Below are positions 8,841 through 16,940 of a stretch of DNA of 64,000 bases, piece after piece; within the stretch, counting starts at the first letter, position 1; each line of letters begins with the position of its first letter. Position numbers and translations under genes: made by a program. The stretch comes from Bacterioplanoides pacificum (GTDB taxonomy: Bacteria > Pseudomonadota > Gammaproteobacteria > Pseudomonadales > Oceanobacteraceae): positions 372,001 to 436,000 of the forward strand of contig NZ_JBHRYB010000001.1 in assembly GCF_042648445.1 (NCBI RefSeq). Direction: 5' to 3'. The notes below the pieces were generated by a model that saw only the letters and a list, made by a program, of their open reading frames with translations, made no database searches and was not told the origin of the DNA.

Positions 8841-8877
8841 AAAACCGCGTCTCACGACAGTGTTGACGCGGTTTTTT
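8841..8877 (+). terminator. Intrinsic terminator between the two dehydrogenase genes
   Basis: 11-bp stem AAAACCGCGTC (8841-8851) with GACGCGGTTTT (8865-8875), followed by TT. It shows the two paralogues are separate transcription units despite their tandem order. Confidence 0.85.
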
Positions 8878-8985
8878 GCGTTTTGGTATAGGCAATTTCA
8901 TTTGAGCCGGTACAATAGCGGCGTTTTGTCCGAAGGCCTGTCGCTGGAGCCAATGACAAAGCGATCTGAAAACACGAGGTGAATC

Positions 8986-10776
8986 ATGGCAGAATACAAG
9001 GCACCATTGCGCGATATGCGCTTTGTCCTGAATGAAGTTTTTGAAGCTGACAAACTGTGGAGTTCGTTGGCTGGTTTGCAAGGTGCGGTGGATGTAGAAA
9101 CCGCAGAAGCGATCCTGGAAGAGTGCGGCAAGATCGCCAGTCAGGTTCTGGCACCACTGAACCGTGAAGGGGATGAGCAGGGCTCCACCTGGAACGACGG
9201 TGAAGTGACCGCAGCACCTGGCTTTAAAGATGCGTATCAGACGTATGTCGAAGCGGGTCTGAATGGCCTGGGCGGTAACCCGGATTTCGGTGGCATGGGT
9301 ATGCCTAAGACTCTGGTTGGTCAGATTGAAGAAATGGTACAGGGTGCCAATATGTCGTTTGGTCTGGCGCCAATGCTGACAGCGGGTGCCTGTTTATCCC
9401 TGAATGCTCACGGTTCTCAGGAACTGAAAGAAAAATACCTGCCAAACATGTACTCCGGTGTATGGGCGGGTGCAATGGACCTGACCGAACCACATGCGGG
9501 TACGGACTTAGGCATTATCCGCACTAAGGCAGCGCCCAACGCTGATGGTTCTTACGATGTAACCGGTACCAAGATCTTCATCACCTGGGGTGAGCATGAT
9601 ATGGCCGAAAACATCATCCACCTGGTGCTGGCAAAACTGCCGGACGCACCGGCCGGTCCAAAAGGCATTTCGCTGTTCCTGGTACCTAAATTCATGGTGA
9701 ATGAAGACGGTTCTCTGGGTGAGCGCAACTCCATGGGTTGTGGTTCTATTGAACACAAAATGGGTATCAAAGGTTCCGCTACCTGTGTGATGAACTTTGA
9801 TGGCGCCAAAGGCTGGTTAGTCGGTGAAGAAAACAAAGGCCTGGCGGCTATGTTCACCATGATGAACTACGAGCGTCTGGGTGTCGGCATTCAGGGCATT
9901 GGTGCAGCTGAAGCGTCCTACCAGAATGCGGTTGAATACGCACGTGACCGTATTCAGTCACGCGCGCCTACCGGTGCTCAGGCGAAAGACAAAGCGGCTG
10001 ATCCGATTATCGTACATCCGGATGTGCGTCGTATGCTGCTGACCTCGCGTGCCTTCACTGAAGGTGGTCGTGCATTCTCGACGTACGTGGCGAAATGGCT
10101 GGACATCGCTAAGTTCACCGATAACGAAGACGACCGTAAGCACGCTGATGCGATGCTGGCATTGCTGACTCCGGTTGCTAAAGCTTTCCTGACCGATAAT
10201 GCGCTGGAATCCGCGATTGCCGGTCAGCAGGTATTTGGTGGCCACGGCTTTATCCGTGAGTGGGGTCAGGAACAATACGTGCGTGATATCCGTATCACCC
10301 AGATTTATGAAGGTACCAACGGTATCCAGGCACTGGATCTGATGGGCCGTAAGGTTGTGGGTAACAATGGTGCGTTCTACAAACTGTTTGAACAGGATGT
10401 AAACGACTTCATCGCGACTCAGGCTGGTAACGAAGCGATGGCTGAGTTCATCGAGCCTTTAAAAGCGGCGCTGGAAAACCTCAACGATCTGACCCAGTGG
10501 GTGATCGACCGCGCGCAGAACAATCCAAACGAGATTGGCGCTGCATCGGTTGAATACCTGGCAGTATTTGGTTACACCGCGCTGGCGTACATGTGGGCTA
10601 AAATGTCTGCGGTTGCTCTGAGCAAAGGTGAAGAAGCCTTCTACAAAGCCAAACTGTCAACGGCACGCTTCTACATGAAACGTCTGTTGCCACGTTACAT
10701 TGGTCTGAGCGCTGCCGTTAAAGGTGGTTCTGAGCCGCTGTTTGAGCTGGAAGAAGAGATGTTCGAAACCGCTTAA
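8986..10776 (+). CDS. Acyl-CoA dehydrogenase, large FadE type (second of two)
   Basis: 596 residues, clearly a paralogue of the preceding enzyme: same MAEYKAPLRDMRF start, same MDLTEPHAGTDLG middle motif, same QIYEGTNGIQALDLMGRK segment with catalytic E442, same C-terminal helical domain. The differences are spread evenly, which suggests an old duplication with changed chain-length preference, as known for the Pseudomonas pair; the actual substrates cannot be read from sequence. RBS GAGGTG lies six bases before the ATG. No palindrome like the one at 6906 is visible upstream, so control may differ. Preferred codons again suggest high expression. Confidence 0.93.
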   Translation: MAEYKAPLRDMRFVLNEVFEADKLWSSLAGLQGAVDVETAEAILEECGKIASQVLAPLNREGDEQGSTWNDGEVTAAPGFKDAYQTYVEAGLNGLGGNPDFGGMGMPKTLVGQIEEMVQGANMSFGLAPMLTAGACLSLNAHGSQELKEKYLPNMYSGVWAGAMDLTEPHAGTDLGIIRTKAAPNADGSYDVTGTKIFITWGEHDMAENIIHLVLAKLPDAPAGPKGISLFLVPKFMVNEDGSLGERNSMGCGSIEHKMGIKGSATCVMNFDGAKGWLVGEENKGLAAMFTMMNYERLGVGIQGIGAAEASYQNAVEYARDRIQSRAPTGAQAKDKAADPIIVHPDVRRMLLTSRAFTEGGRAFSTYVAKWLDIAKFTDNEDDRKHADAMLALLTPVAKAFLTDNALESAIAGQQVFGGHGFIREWGQEQYVRDIRITQIYEGTNGIQALDLMGRKVVGNNGAFYKLFEQDVNDFIATQAGNEAMAEFIEPLKAALENLNDLTQWVIDRAQNNPNEIGAASVEYLAVFGYTALAYMWAKMSAVALSKGEEAFYKAKLSTARFYMKRLLPRYIGLSAAVKGGSEPLFELEEEMFETA

Positions 10777-10796
10777 TTCCGGTTGATCACATCCTG

Positions 10797-10822
10797 AAAA
10801 GCCACCTGCGGGTGGCTTTTTT
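10797..10822 (+). terminator. Intrinsic terminator after second acyl-CoA dehydrogenase
   Basis: 10-bp perfect stem (10797-10806 with 10811-10820), TGCG loop, T6 tail. Confidence 0.9.
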
Positions 10823-10951
10823 GTGCCTGTCTGCCGGTGGCGGCTGTTCAAAACAGGCCATTGGCCAAATGGCTAATACCCGATAGCAGACAAATGTTAC
10901 CTTAGTGTAATAGACTGGTGTCTAAGTTAATAATTGGTTACTCAGTTAGCT

Positions 10952-11551
10952 ATGCCTAAAGACACTGATAAGCGGGTGGAGCGCAGTCGGCGCCTGCTGA
11001 TGGATTCCTTGCTGGAACTGATGGCAGAAAAGCCTTATGGCAAAATTTCGGTTGCCAATATCTGCAGTCACTCCGGCGTGGCCCGGCCGACGTTTTATCT
11101 GCACTTTCATTCCAAGGACGATTTGTTGCGCGGTTATATTGAGCGCATGTTTCTGCAGTTCTATGCCGAAGTGGAGCCGTATCTGACAGCAACTCCGGAT
11201 GTTGATCCTCTGATTGCCGAAATTATGTTTCGTCAGTGGTCGGATAACGCCCGCTTTGCCCGTTTATTGGTCGAAGCGGATGTTGAGGCGCTGATGTTAT
11301 CTGAGTTTAAACGTTATGTTGGCAAGATCATGGAAGGGTATATTGCCGCGCACGCCAACCTGATGAAGGATGATGGCCAGGTCAATTACGTGATCGACTT
11401 TCTTACCGGTGCGTCGTTTATGGTGATTGTACGCTGGATTAAGGAAGACTTCCCGATTTCAGCCAAAGAGATGGGGGCGCTGTATGCGGATCTGGTGCGC
11501 CCGGGGTTATTACAGGTCTTGCTGAAGGGGGCGTTTAATCCGGCGCGTTGA
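10952..11551 (+). CDS. TetR/AcrR family transcriptional regulator
   Basis: 199 residues from the ATG at 10952; a TTG at 10934 in the same frame would add six residues. The N-terminal helix-turn-helix is at about residues 28-48 (KISVANICSHSGVARPTFYLHF), matching the TetR signature with the usual YLHFHSKDDLL helix. The C-terminal ligand domain is all-helical and not recognisable. It sits directly downstream of the two acyl-CoA dehydrogenases, so acyl-CoA or fatty-acid sensing is a fair guess, but no obvious operator repeat was found just upstream of it. Confidence 0.85.
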   Translation: MPKDTDKRVERSRRLLMDSLLELMAEKPYGKISVANICSHSGVARPTFYLHFHSKDDLLRGYIERMFLQFYAEVEPYLTATPDVDPLIAEIMFRQWSDNARFARLLVEADVEALMLSEFKRYVGKIMEGYIAAHANLMKDDGQVNYVIDFLTGASFMVIVRWIKEDFPISAKEMGALYADLVRPGLLQVLLKGAFNPAR

Positions 11552-11565
11552 ACATTGGCCGGAAA

Positions 11566-11592
11566 GAGTCCACCCAGAGGTGGACTCCGTTT
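11566..11592. terminator. Hairpin between convergent tetR and HPF-like genes
   Basis: 9-bp perfect stem GAGTCCACC (11566-11574) with GGTGGACTC (11579-11587), CAGA loop. The following tract (CGTTTCATT) is only weakly T-rich, so termination may be modest. Confidence 0.6.
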
Positions 11593-11608
11593 CATTGTCT
11601 GAATGGCT

Positions 11609-11956
11609 TCAGAGTGTCGCCGCGCGGCGGCTTTTATCCACCCGTTTATTATGAATTTTACGTACTTTGCGTTGTGCTTTATCAAACGCATCACGAACCG
11701 CTACGTACATATCTTCATGTTCTGAGTTGTCATGATGATCGTGGGTGATGGCAACGGTTTCGCCCGGCAGGCCAATTTCCAGAGAAACGTGGGCCAGCTT
11801 GCCCTTGTTACTGTGGTTATGGGGCATAGCGACAACCGCCCTGACGGCTGTTATATCTTCAAAGGTGCCGGTTAACTTGGCGGCTTTGTCGCGGATTGTT
11901 TGTTCAATAGCATCGGAATGTTCGATGTCGCGGAAGCTGATTTCCAAACCTTTCAT
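11609..11956 (-). CDS. HPF/RaiA family ribosome-associated protein
   Basis: 115 residues. The beta-alpha-beta-beta-beta-alpha pattern (LEISFRDIEHSDAIEQTIRDKAAKL then VRAVVAMPH, AHVSLEIGLPG, and DMYVAVRDAFDKAQRKVRKI) is that of hibernation-promoting factor/YfiA, which binds the 30S A/P site channel in stationary phase or stress. It is not the usual HPF beside rpoN. It lacks the long C-terminal dimerisation domain and carries several histidines (HDHHDNSEH), so it is a stand-alone, unusual family member. RBS GGAGCG precedes the ATG. Confidence 0.85.
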   Translation of the reverse strand: MKGLEISFRDIEHSDAIEQTIRDKAAKLTGTFEDITAVRAVVAMPHNHSNKGKLAHVSLEIGLPGETVAITHDHHDNSEHEDMYVAVRDAFDKAQRKVRKIHNKRVDKSRRAATL

Positions 11957-12128
11957 AGTCGCTCCTTACGTTGACTGCCTATTCAGGATGGCTGATCCAG
12001 CTTACTCTGGCCATGCCTCAGGTCAACAATTTATATCAAGACTAAAGTTCCAGTGCTGACACTCTAAGGCAGAAACCCGCGGCGTTTTCTGTCTATACTT
12101 TGATCAGGCACACGGAGAAGAGTCGCTT

Positions 12129-12653
12129 ATGCACCCATTGCTTGCTTTTTACAGAGGTCTTGGCACGGATCACCGTGGCAGAACGCTGAGCGGTATTCTG
12201 TCATTTTCGGATAGTGAGCTGGAAAGTTGTCATGATTATATCCAGTGGTTGTTTCCGTTGCGCACTGCCAGCCATTACAATCCCGAAGCACCGGTCGTCG
12301 ATGCTGATGTGGAACAGGTTTTTCGTCAGGATTTCGGGTTACAGCAGGAATTACATCGAGTGGTATTACGTATGCTGCAATTCTATGGTGTGGTATTACG
12401 TGAAACACCTCAGGGGTTTGAGCTGTTGGTGCCGCAGGATATTTGCGATTTTCACTGGATGACCCCCGACAATCACAATCATAAACGCCTGTGTCGTATG
12501 CTAGGGTCGCTTAAGCTGTTGGGCCTGGAAACCCATGTGGCGGCTTTATGGCAGGGCCTGCAGCGGCTGGCGCAGAGCCACCCGGGCTGTATCTCAGGCG
12601 CCACCCTGACGCATTGGCGGCTGGCAGCATTAGGGCTGGATGACAGCCTGTGA
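12129..12653 (+). CDS. Opioid growth factor receptor (OGFr) conserved-region protein
   Basis: 174 residues covering essentially only the OGFr_N conserved region: LLAFYRGLGTDHRGRTLSGILSFSDSELESCHDYIQWLFPL, then a helical region with HHxH-like basic residues and a C-terminal LGLE/LALxGL tail. The HDYIQWLFP core is diagnostic. In animals the domain is part of a nuclear-associated receptor; in bacteria it occurs as short cytoplasmic proteins with no known function. RBS GGAGAAG precedes the ATG. The HAD phosphatase gene follows after 35 bp, probably in the same transcript. Confidence 0.87.
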   Translation: MHPLLAFYRGLGTDHRGRTLSGILSFSDSELESCHDYIQWLFPLRTASHYNPEAPVVDADVEQVFRQDFGLQQELHRVVLRMLQFYGVVLRETPQGFELLVPQDICDFHWMTPDNHNHKRLCRMLGSLKLLGLETHVAALWQGLQRLAQSHPGCISGATLTHWRLAALGLDDSL

Positions 12654-12688
12654 TAATCTTGCTGTTCGGTAATTAACGGAACTCCCGG

Positions 12689-13360
12689 ATGCAGGTATAC
12701 GACCTTCCTGTGGTTTTTTTTGATCTTGATGATTCCCTCATCAATAAAGACGCCAACAGTCTGTGGATTAAATGGCGCTTTAAGCATGAGCGCTGGGCGC
12801 TGGTCGAGGCATTACAGGCGCTGGCATCGCTTTACCGGGCGTATAAAAAAGGCAAGGTCACTCACGGTCGTTTGTCGGGTTATTACCGCACCCGTACCCG
12901 CGGGATGTCGCTGGAGCAATATCAGCGTAAAGTCGCGCACTTTTTTGCTGAGCGGGGCAATTTTCATATTTACCCACAGGCAGCTTCGCTGTTATTCGCC
13001 TATCAGCGCCAGGGCAGTGATATTGTCATGATTACCGGCTCGGATGATGTGATTGCTCAGGCCTATGGCAAAGCGCTGGGTATCCGTCACGTTATCAGTA
13101 ACCGGCTGAACGTGGAGCAGGGGGAAATCACCGGGCTGCAACATCCGATGTGTTACGGTGAAGGCAAGGTGCAACTGGCCGGAGAGTATTTGCGCCAGCG
13201 TGGATTAACTTTTGCCGATGCCGCTTTTTATACCGACAGCCACTCGGATGCACCGTTACTGGAACAGGTGGCCCAGCCAGTGGTACTGAATCCGAATAGT
13301 GCTTTACGCCAGATGGCGTTGCAGCGTCAGTGGCCCTGTCTCGACTGGCGTGAACAATAG
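12689..13360 (+). CDS. HAD-superfamily phosphatase, subfamily IB (SerB/CicA-like)
   Basis: 223 residues. The nucleophile motif is FFDLDDSLI (Asp12, Asp14); motif II is the ITGS segment near residue 112; the motif III lysine lies in YGEGKVQLAGEYL; and motif IV is FYTDSHSDAPLL. The helical cap between motifs I and II is the C1 type of HAD-IB enzymes, which include phosphoserine phosphatase-like and lipid-phosphate phosphatases. Substrate unknown. It lies between the OGFr-domain gene and the trp leader region; the trp promoter begins 15 bp after its stop codon. Confidence 0.85.
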   Translation: MQVYDLPVVFFDLDDSLINKDANSLWIKWRFKHERWALVEALQALASLYRAYKKGKVTHGRLSGYYRTRTRGMSLEQYQRKVAHFFAERGNFHIYPQAASLLFAYQRQGSDIVMITGSDDVIAQAYGKALGIRHVISNRLNVEQGEITGLQHPMCYGEGKVQLAGEYLRQRGLTFADAAFYTDSHSDAPLLEQVAQPVVLNPNSALRQMALQRQWPCLDWREQ

Positions 13361-13374
13361 CGCCGCTCCATCCC

Positions 13375-13402
13375 TTGTTGATCTCTTCTTATCTGGTATA
13401 GT
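13375..13402 (+). promoter_or_regulatory. trp operon promoter
   Basis: TTGTTG (13375-13380), 16-base spacer, TATAGT (13397-13402). The predicted start near 13409 places the trpL start codon about 35 bases into the leader, as expected for an attenuator-controlled operon. Confidence 0.7.
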
Positions 13403-13442
13403 TTCGCCATCCAATCCTTTTCCCTGATTATCGGAGTTTGCG

Positions 13443-13505
13443 GTGTTTTTCCAATATAACCGCCCGTTACAGCAGGGTCAGCATCTGACCCGTCGATGGT
13501 GGTAA
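13443..13505 (+). CDS. trpL: trp operon leader peptide TrpL
   Basis: Twenty codons beginning with GTG at 13443 (GGAG six bases upstream at 13433-13436): VFFQYNRPLQQGQHLTRRWW, then TAA. The tandem TGG TGG codons at 13497-13502, right before the stop, are the tryptophan sensor of a ribosome-mediated attenuator. The coding region also holds a perfect hairpin, GGGTCAG (13475-13481) with CTGACCC (13485-13491), the expected pause region. Too short for routine gene calling. Confidence 0.9.
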   Translation: MFFQYNRPLQQGQHLTRRWW

Positions 13506-13560
13506 CACAGTAACCCCTTTACTGTGCCTGAGGCCGTGGGTTGCGCTCAGGTTGTTTTCT
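13506..13560 (+). promoter_or_regulatory. trp attenuator (competing hairpins and terminator)
   Basis: Directly after the trpL stop are a hairpin CACAGTA (13506-13512) with TACTGTG (13520-13526), then the terminator stem CCTGAG (13527-13532) with CTCAGG (13546-13551) followed by TTGTTTTCT. An alternative pairing of AACCC (13512-13516) with GGGTT (13538-13542) would disrupt the terminator and is a plausible antiterminator. The layout matches enterobacterial-style trp attenuation; the exact antiterminator pairing is my inference. Confidence 0.8.
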
Positions 13561-13582
13561 ATCGACGATTCCAAGGTATTTT

Positions 13583-15070
13583 ATGACACCGCAACAATTT
13601 GCAGCGCTGGCAGACCAGGGTTACAACCGTATCCCGGTTGCCCGTCAGGTGCTGGCTGATCTTGATACACCGCTGACCACCTTTCTGAAACTGGCCGCTC
13701 AGCCTTTTACCTATTTGTTTGAATCGGTGCAGGGGGGCGAAAAGTGGGGACGTTATTCCATTATTGGTCTGCCTTGCCGGGAAATTATTAAAATTTACGA
13801 CCAGCGGGTTGAATTACACCGGGATGGTCAGCTGGCGGAACACTTCGAGGTTGATGATCCATTAGCATTTGTCAGCGAATACCAGCAACGTTTCCGGGTG
13901 CCTATGATGCCGGATCTGCCAAAGTTTGATGGTGGTCTGGTGGGCTATTTTGGATATGACACTATTCGTTATATCGAGCCAAAATTAAAAGCCAGCTGCC
14001 CGAAAGACGACCTGAAGACCCCGGATATTCTGCTGATGGTGTCGGAAGAAGTTGTGGTATTCGATAACCTGAGCGGCAAATTACACCTGATTGTGATGGC
14101 GAACCCTGCTGTTCACAATGCACTCGAAGTGGCTGAACAGCGAATTGAGCAATTGCGCCAGCAATTACGTAAACCGTATCAGGGCGATATTGGCCAGCCA
14201 TTGGCAGAGCCAAAACAAGTGGCCGAAAGCGATTTCCGCTCGTTATTTGGCGAGCAGCCATTTATGGATGCGGTGGACAATATTAAAGAATATGTACTGT
14301 CCGGCGACATTATGCAGTGTGTGATTTCGCAGCGCATGCAGGTGCCTTACGATGGCGATCCGGTCAATATTTATCGGGCGCTGCGTACTCTGAATCCATC
14401 ACCTTATATGTATTGTCTGAACCTTGGCGACTTTCATGTCGTGGGGTCGTCACCCGAAATTCTGGCGCGGCTGGAAGACGGTGAAGTCACGGTACGGCCG
14501 ATTGCTGGTACCCGTTACCGGGGGCAGACAGACGAAGAAGATCAGGCGCTGGAAGCGGAGCTGTTAGGTGATCCGAAAGAAATTGCCGAACATTTAATGC
14601 TGATCGATCTGGGTCGTAATGACGTTGGCCGGGTGGCGCAGACCGGCGAGGTAGAAGTGACCGATCAGATGGTGGTGGAACGCTACAGCCATGTGATGCA
14701 TATCGTTTCCAATGTTAAAGGCAAAGTGAAAGACGGCATCACCGCGATGGATGTATTACGTGCAGTACATCCGGCAGGCACCCTGAGTGGTGCACCGAAA
14801 ATCCGGGCGATGGAAATTATCGACGAATTTGAATCCACCAAGCGAGGGGTGTATGGCGGTGCCGTTGGTTATTTAAGCTGGAACGGCAATATGGATACTG
14901 CGATTGCCATTCGTACTGCAGTGATTAAAGACGGCATGCTGAATATTCAGGCAGGTGCTGGTGTGGTAGCGGACTCTGTACCGCGGCTGGAATGGAAGGA
15001 AACCATGAATAAAGGCCGGGCGATGTTTCGTGCGGTTGCTATGGCGGAAGCCGGACTGGACCAGGAATAA
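13583..15070 (+). CDS. trpE: Anthranilate synthase component I
   Basis: 495 residues from the ATG at 13583 (AAGG seven bases upstream); an upstream extension of the frame to 13541 runs through the attenuator and is not real. It converts chorismate plus ammonia from TrpG to anthranilate. The N-terminal domain has the Trp-feedback LLES-like element (here LFESVQGGEKWGRYS). The chorismate-binding C-terminal domain has PSPYMYCLNLGDFHVVGSSPE, PIAGTRYRG, HLMLIDLGRNDVGRV and HPAGTLSGAPKIRAMEII. Co-transcribed with trpG and trpD. Confidence 0.97.
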   Translation: MTPQQFAALADQGYNRIPVARQVLADLDTPLTTFLKLAAQPFTYLFESVQGGEKWGRYSIIGLPCREIIKIYDQRVELHRDGQLAEHFEVDDPLAFVSEYQQRFRVPMMPDLPKFDGGLVGYFGYDTIRYIEPKLKASCPKDDLKTPDILLMVSEEVVVFDNLSGKLHLIVMANPAVHNALEVAEQRIEQLRQQLRKPYQGDIGQPLAEPKQVAESDFRSLFGEQPFMDAVDNIKEYVLSGDIMQCVISQRMQVPYDGDPVNIYRALRTLNPSPYMYCLNLGDFHVVGSSPEILARLEDGEVTVRPIAGTRYRGQTDEEDQALEAELLGDPKEIAEHLMLIDLGRNDVGRVAQTGEVEVTDQMVVERYSHVMHIVSNVKGKVKDGITAMDVLRAVHPAGTLSGAPKIRAMEIIDEFESTKRGVYGGAVGYLSWNGNMDTAIAIRTAVIKDGMLNIQAGAGVVADSVPRLEWKETMNKGRAMFRAVAMAEAGLDQE

Positions 15071-15088
15071 GGCAGAGGGGACCACACT

Positions 15089-15673
15089 ATGTTAGTTATG
15101 ATCGACAACTACGATTCGTTTACCTACAACGTGGTGCAATATTTTGCCGAGCTGGGGGCTGAGGTAAAAGTATTCCGCAACGATGAGGTGACCATCGAAC
15201 AGATAGAAGCATTAAATCCGGATCACCTGGTCATTTCTCCCGGACCATGCACTCCGAATGAAGCCGGAATTTCGATGGCGGCGATTAAACATTTTGCCGG
15301 CAAATTACCCATTCTCGGAATTTGTCTGGGGCATCAGAGTATTGGTCAGGCATTTGGCGGCGATATTGTTCGTGCCGGCCGGGTAATGCACGGCAAAATT
15401 TCTCCGATACATCATAAAAACAGCGGCGTGTTTGCTGGTTTGCGTGAAGGCTATAACGCCACGCGTTACCACTCATTGGTAATTGATAAAACAACCTTGC
15501 CCGATTGTCTGGAGATAACCGCCTGGACCGAAAATGATGACGGCAGTATGGAAGAAATTATGGGTGTTCGTCATAAAGAACTGGCGATCGAAGGGGTGCA
15601 GTTTCATCCGGAATCCATTCTGACCGAACACGGCCATGATTTATTGGCTAATTTTTTAAAGTCGAAAGTTTAA
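15089..15673 (+). CDS. trpG: Anthranilate synthase component II (glutamine amidotransferase)
   Basis: 194 residues. Class I amidotransferase with nucleophile Cys in PILGICLGHQSIGQAFGG (about C79) and catalytic His-Glu in GVQFHPESILT (about H170, E172). It supplies ammonia to TrpE and, in many gammaproteobacteria, also serves PabB. RBS AGAGGGG lies before the ATG. It starts 18 bp after trpE and 16 bp before trpD. Confidence 0.96.
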   Translation: MLVMIDNYDSFTYNVVQYFAELGAEVKVFRNDEVTIEQIEALNPDHLVISPGPCTPNEAGISMAAIKHFAGKLPILGICLGHQSIGQAFGGDIVRAGRVMHGKISPIHHKNSGVFAGLREGYNATRYHSLVIDKTTLPDCLEITAWTENDDGSMEEIMGVRHKELAIEGVQFHPESILTEHGHDLLANFLKSKV

Positions 15674-15689
15674 TCACAGGGGACATCAA

Positions 15690-16736
15690 ATGGATATTAA
15701 ACAAGCATTGGCCCGTGTGGTTGAGCGACAGGATTTAACCACAGAAGAAATGATGGATGTGATGCGTCAGATTATGACCGGCCAGTGCGATGATGCACAG
15801 ATTGGTGGGTTTCTGGTGGCGTTACGTATGAAAAGTGAAAGCATTGATGAAATTGCCGGTGCTGTCAGTGTCATGCGTGAGTTAGCGACCGGAGTCAGCA
15901 TCCAGGCTGATCATGCGGTGGATATCGTTGGCACCGGTGGTGATGGTGCAAACTTATTTAACGTTTCAACGGCGTCCTCCTTTATTGTTGCGGCAGCCGG
16001 TGGCACTGTGGCTAAACACGGTAACCGCGGTGTGTCGTCTAACTCCGGCAGTGCTGACTTATTAGAAGCCGCCGGAGTGAATCTGGAGCTGACCGCCGAG
16101 CAGGTTGGGCGCTGTATTGATGAACTGGGTGTCGGTTTTATGTTTGCCCCCTCTCATCACAGTGCCATGAAACATGCGATCGGGCCGCGTAAATCGTTAG
16201 CTATGCGTACCATTTTTAATATTCTTGGGCCGATGACCAACCCCGCCGGAGTGGCAAATCAGGTGATTGGTGTGTTTACCAAAAACCTGGTTCGTCCGGT
16301 GGCGGAAGTGCTGCAACGTTTGGGGGCTGGCCATATTCTGGTGGTGCACTCCAAAGATGGCCTGGATGAAATCAGCCTGGCGGCAGAAACTTATGCCTGC
16401 GAACTGAAGCAGGGTGAAATCCGCGAGTTTATGATCAACCCGGAAGAGTTGGGCCTGAAGTCTCAGGCGTTAACCGGTCTGGATGTAGACAGTGCTGAGG
16501 CCAGTCTGGCGCTGATTCGTGATGCTTTAGGCAAACGTGAAACTGCAGCAGGTGAGAAGGCCGCAGATATGCTGGCGTTAAATGCCGGTGTGGCGATTTA
16601 TGTCGCCGGTCTGGCGCACACCATGAAAGAAGGTGTCAGCATGGCAGAAGACGCGATTTACAGTGGCATGGCGCTGGAGAAAATTAAAGAGCTGGCAAGT
16701 TTCTCGAAGTATATTGCTGAAGACGGTCAGGGCTGA
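15690..16736 (+). CDS. trpD: Anthranilate phosphoribosyltransferase
   Basis: 348 residues. It transfers phosphoribose from PRPP to anthranilate. Signature motifs are the PRPP-binding GTGGDGANLFNVSTA (about 80-94), KHGNRGVSSNSGSADLLEA, and RTIFNILGPMTNPA, plus DGLDEIS. RBS GGGGAC lies seven bases before the ATG. This is the last gene of the contiguous trpEGD block; trpC follows only after a 327-bp gap containing two structured repeats. Confidence 0.97.
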   Translation: MDIKQALARVVERQDLTTEEMMDVMRQIMTGQCDDAQIGGFLVALRMKSESIDEIAGAVSVMRELATGVSIQADHAVDIVGTGGDGANLFNVSTASSFIVAAAGGTVAKHGNRGVSSNSGSADLLEAAGVNLELTAEQVGRCIDELGVGFMFAPSHHSAMKHAIGPRKSLAMRTIFNILGPMTNPAGVANQVIGVFTKNLVRPVAEVLQRLGAGHILVVHSKDGLDEISLAAETYACELKQGEIREFMINPEELGLKSQALTGLDVDSAEASLALIRDALGKRETAAGEKAADMLALNAGVAIYVAGLAHTMKEGVSMAEDAIYSGMALEKIKELASFSKYIAEDGQG

Positions 16737-16776
16737 TTAGCCTGGCAGACCGGAAATGAGCGAAGCCATCTGATTA

Positions 16777-16846
16777 TTTTCAGTCGCGGGATCGAAAGTT
16801 CGTCCATGAACCACGATCCTACCGCCGCATCCATGCGGCTGCTGCG
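16777..16846 (-). repeat. GGA-loop double-hairpin repeat, copy A (minus orientation)
   Basis: Read on the minus strand: hairpin 1 GCCGCAT-GG-ATGCGGC (plus coordinates 16824-16839), then GGATCG, hairpin 2 GTTC-ATGGAC-GAAC (16798-16811), then CGATCC. The GGATCG/CGATCC pair (plus 16789-16794 and 16814-16819) forms an outer stem around hairpin 2. It ends in GCGACTGAAAA. Same architecture as copies B and C, with different stem sequences. Lies in the trpD-trpC gap. Confidence 0.75.
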
Positions 16847-16940
16847 AAAATATTCAAATAGCTTCCCTCCACAGAAACCTGTGTAAATTGGGCAGGTTTC
16901 GAAAAATATAAAGAAGAGTAATGTGTTGTTTTTCAATAGC

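Noticed and set aside
10952..11551. TetR gene as PsrA itself, binding the 6906 palindrome
   Set aside because: Length (199 residues) and N-terminal sequence differ from PsrA, and no such palindrome precedes the TetR gene.
13541..13582. Upstream start for trpE
   Set aside because: Runs through the attenuator terminator; the ATG at 13583 has a ribosome-binding site and matches the family N-terminus.
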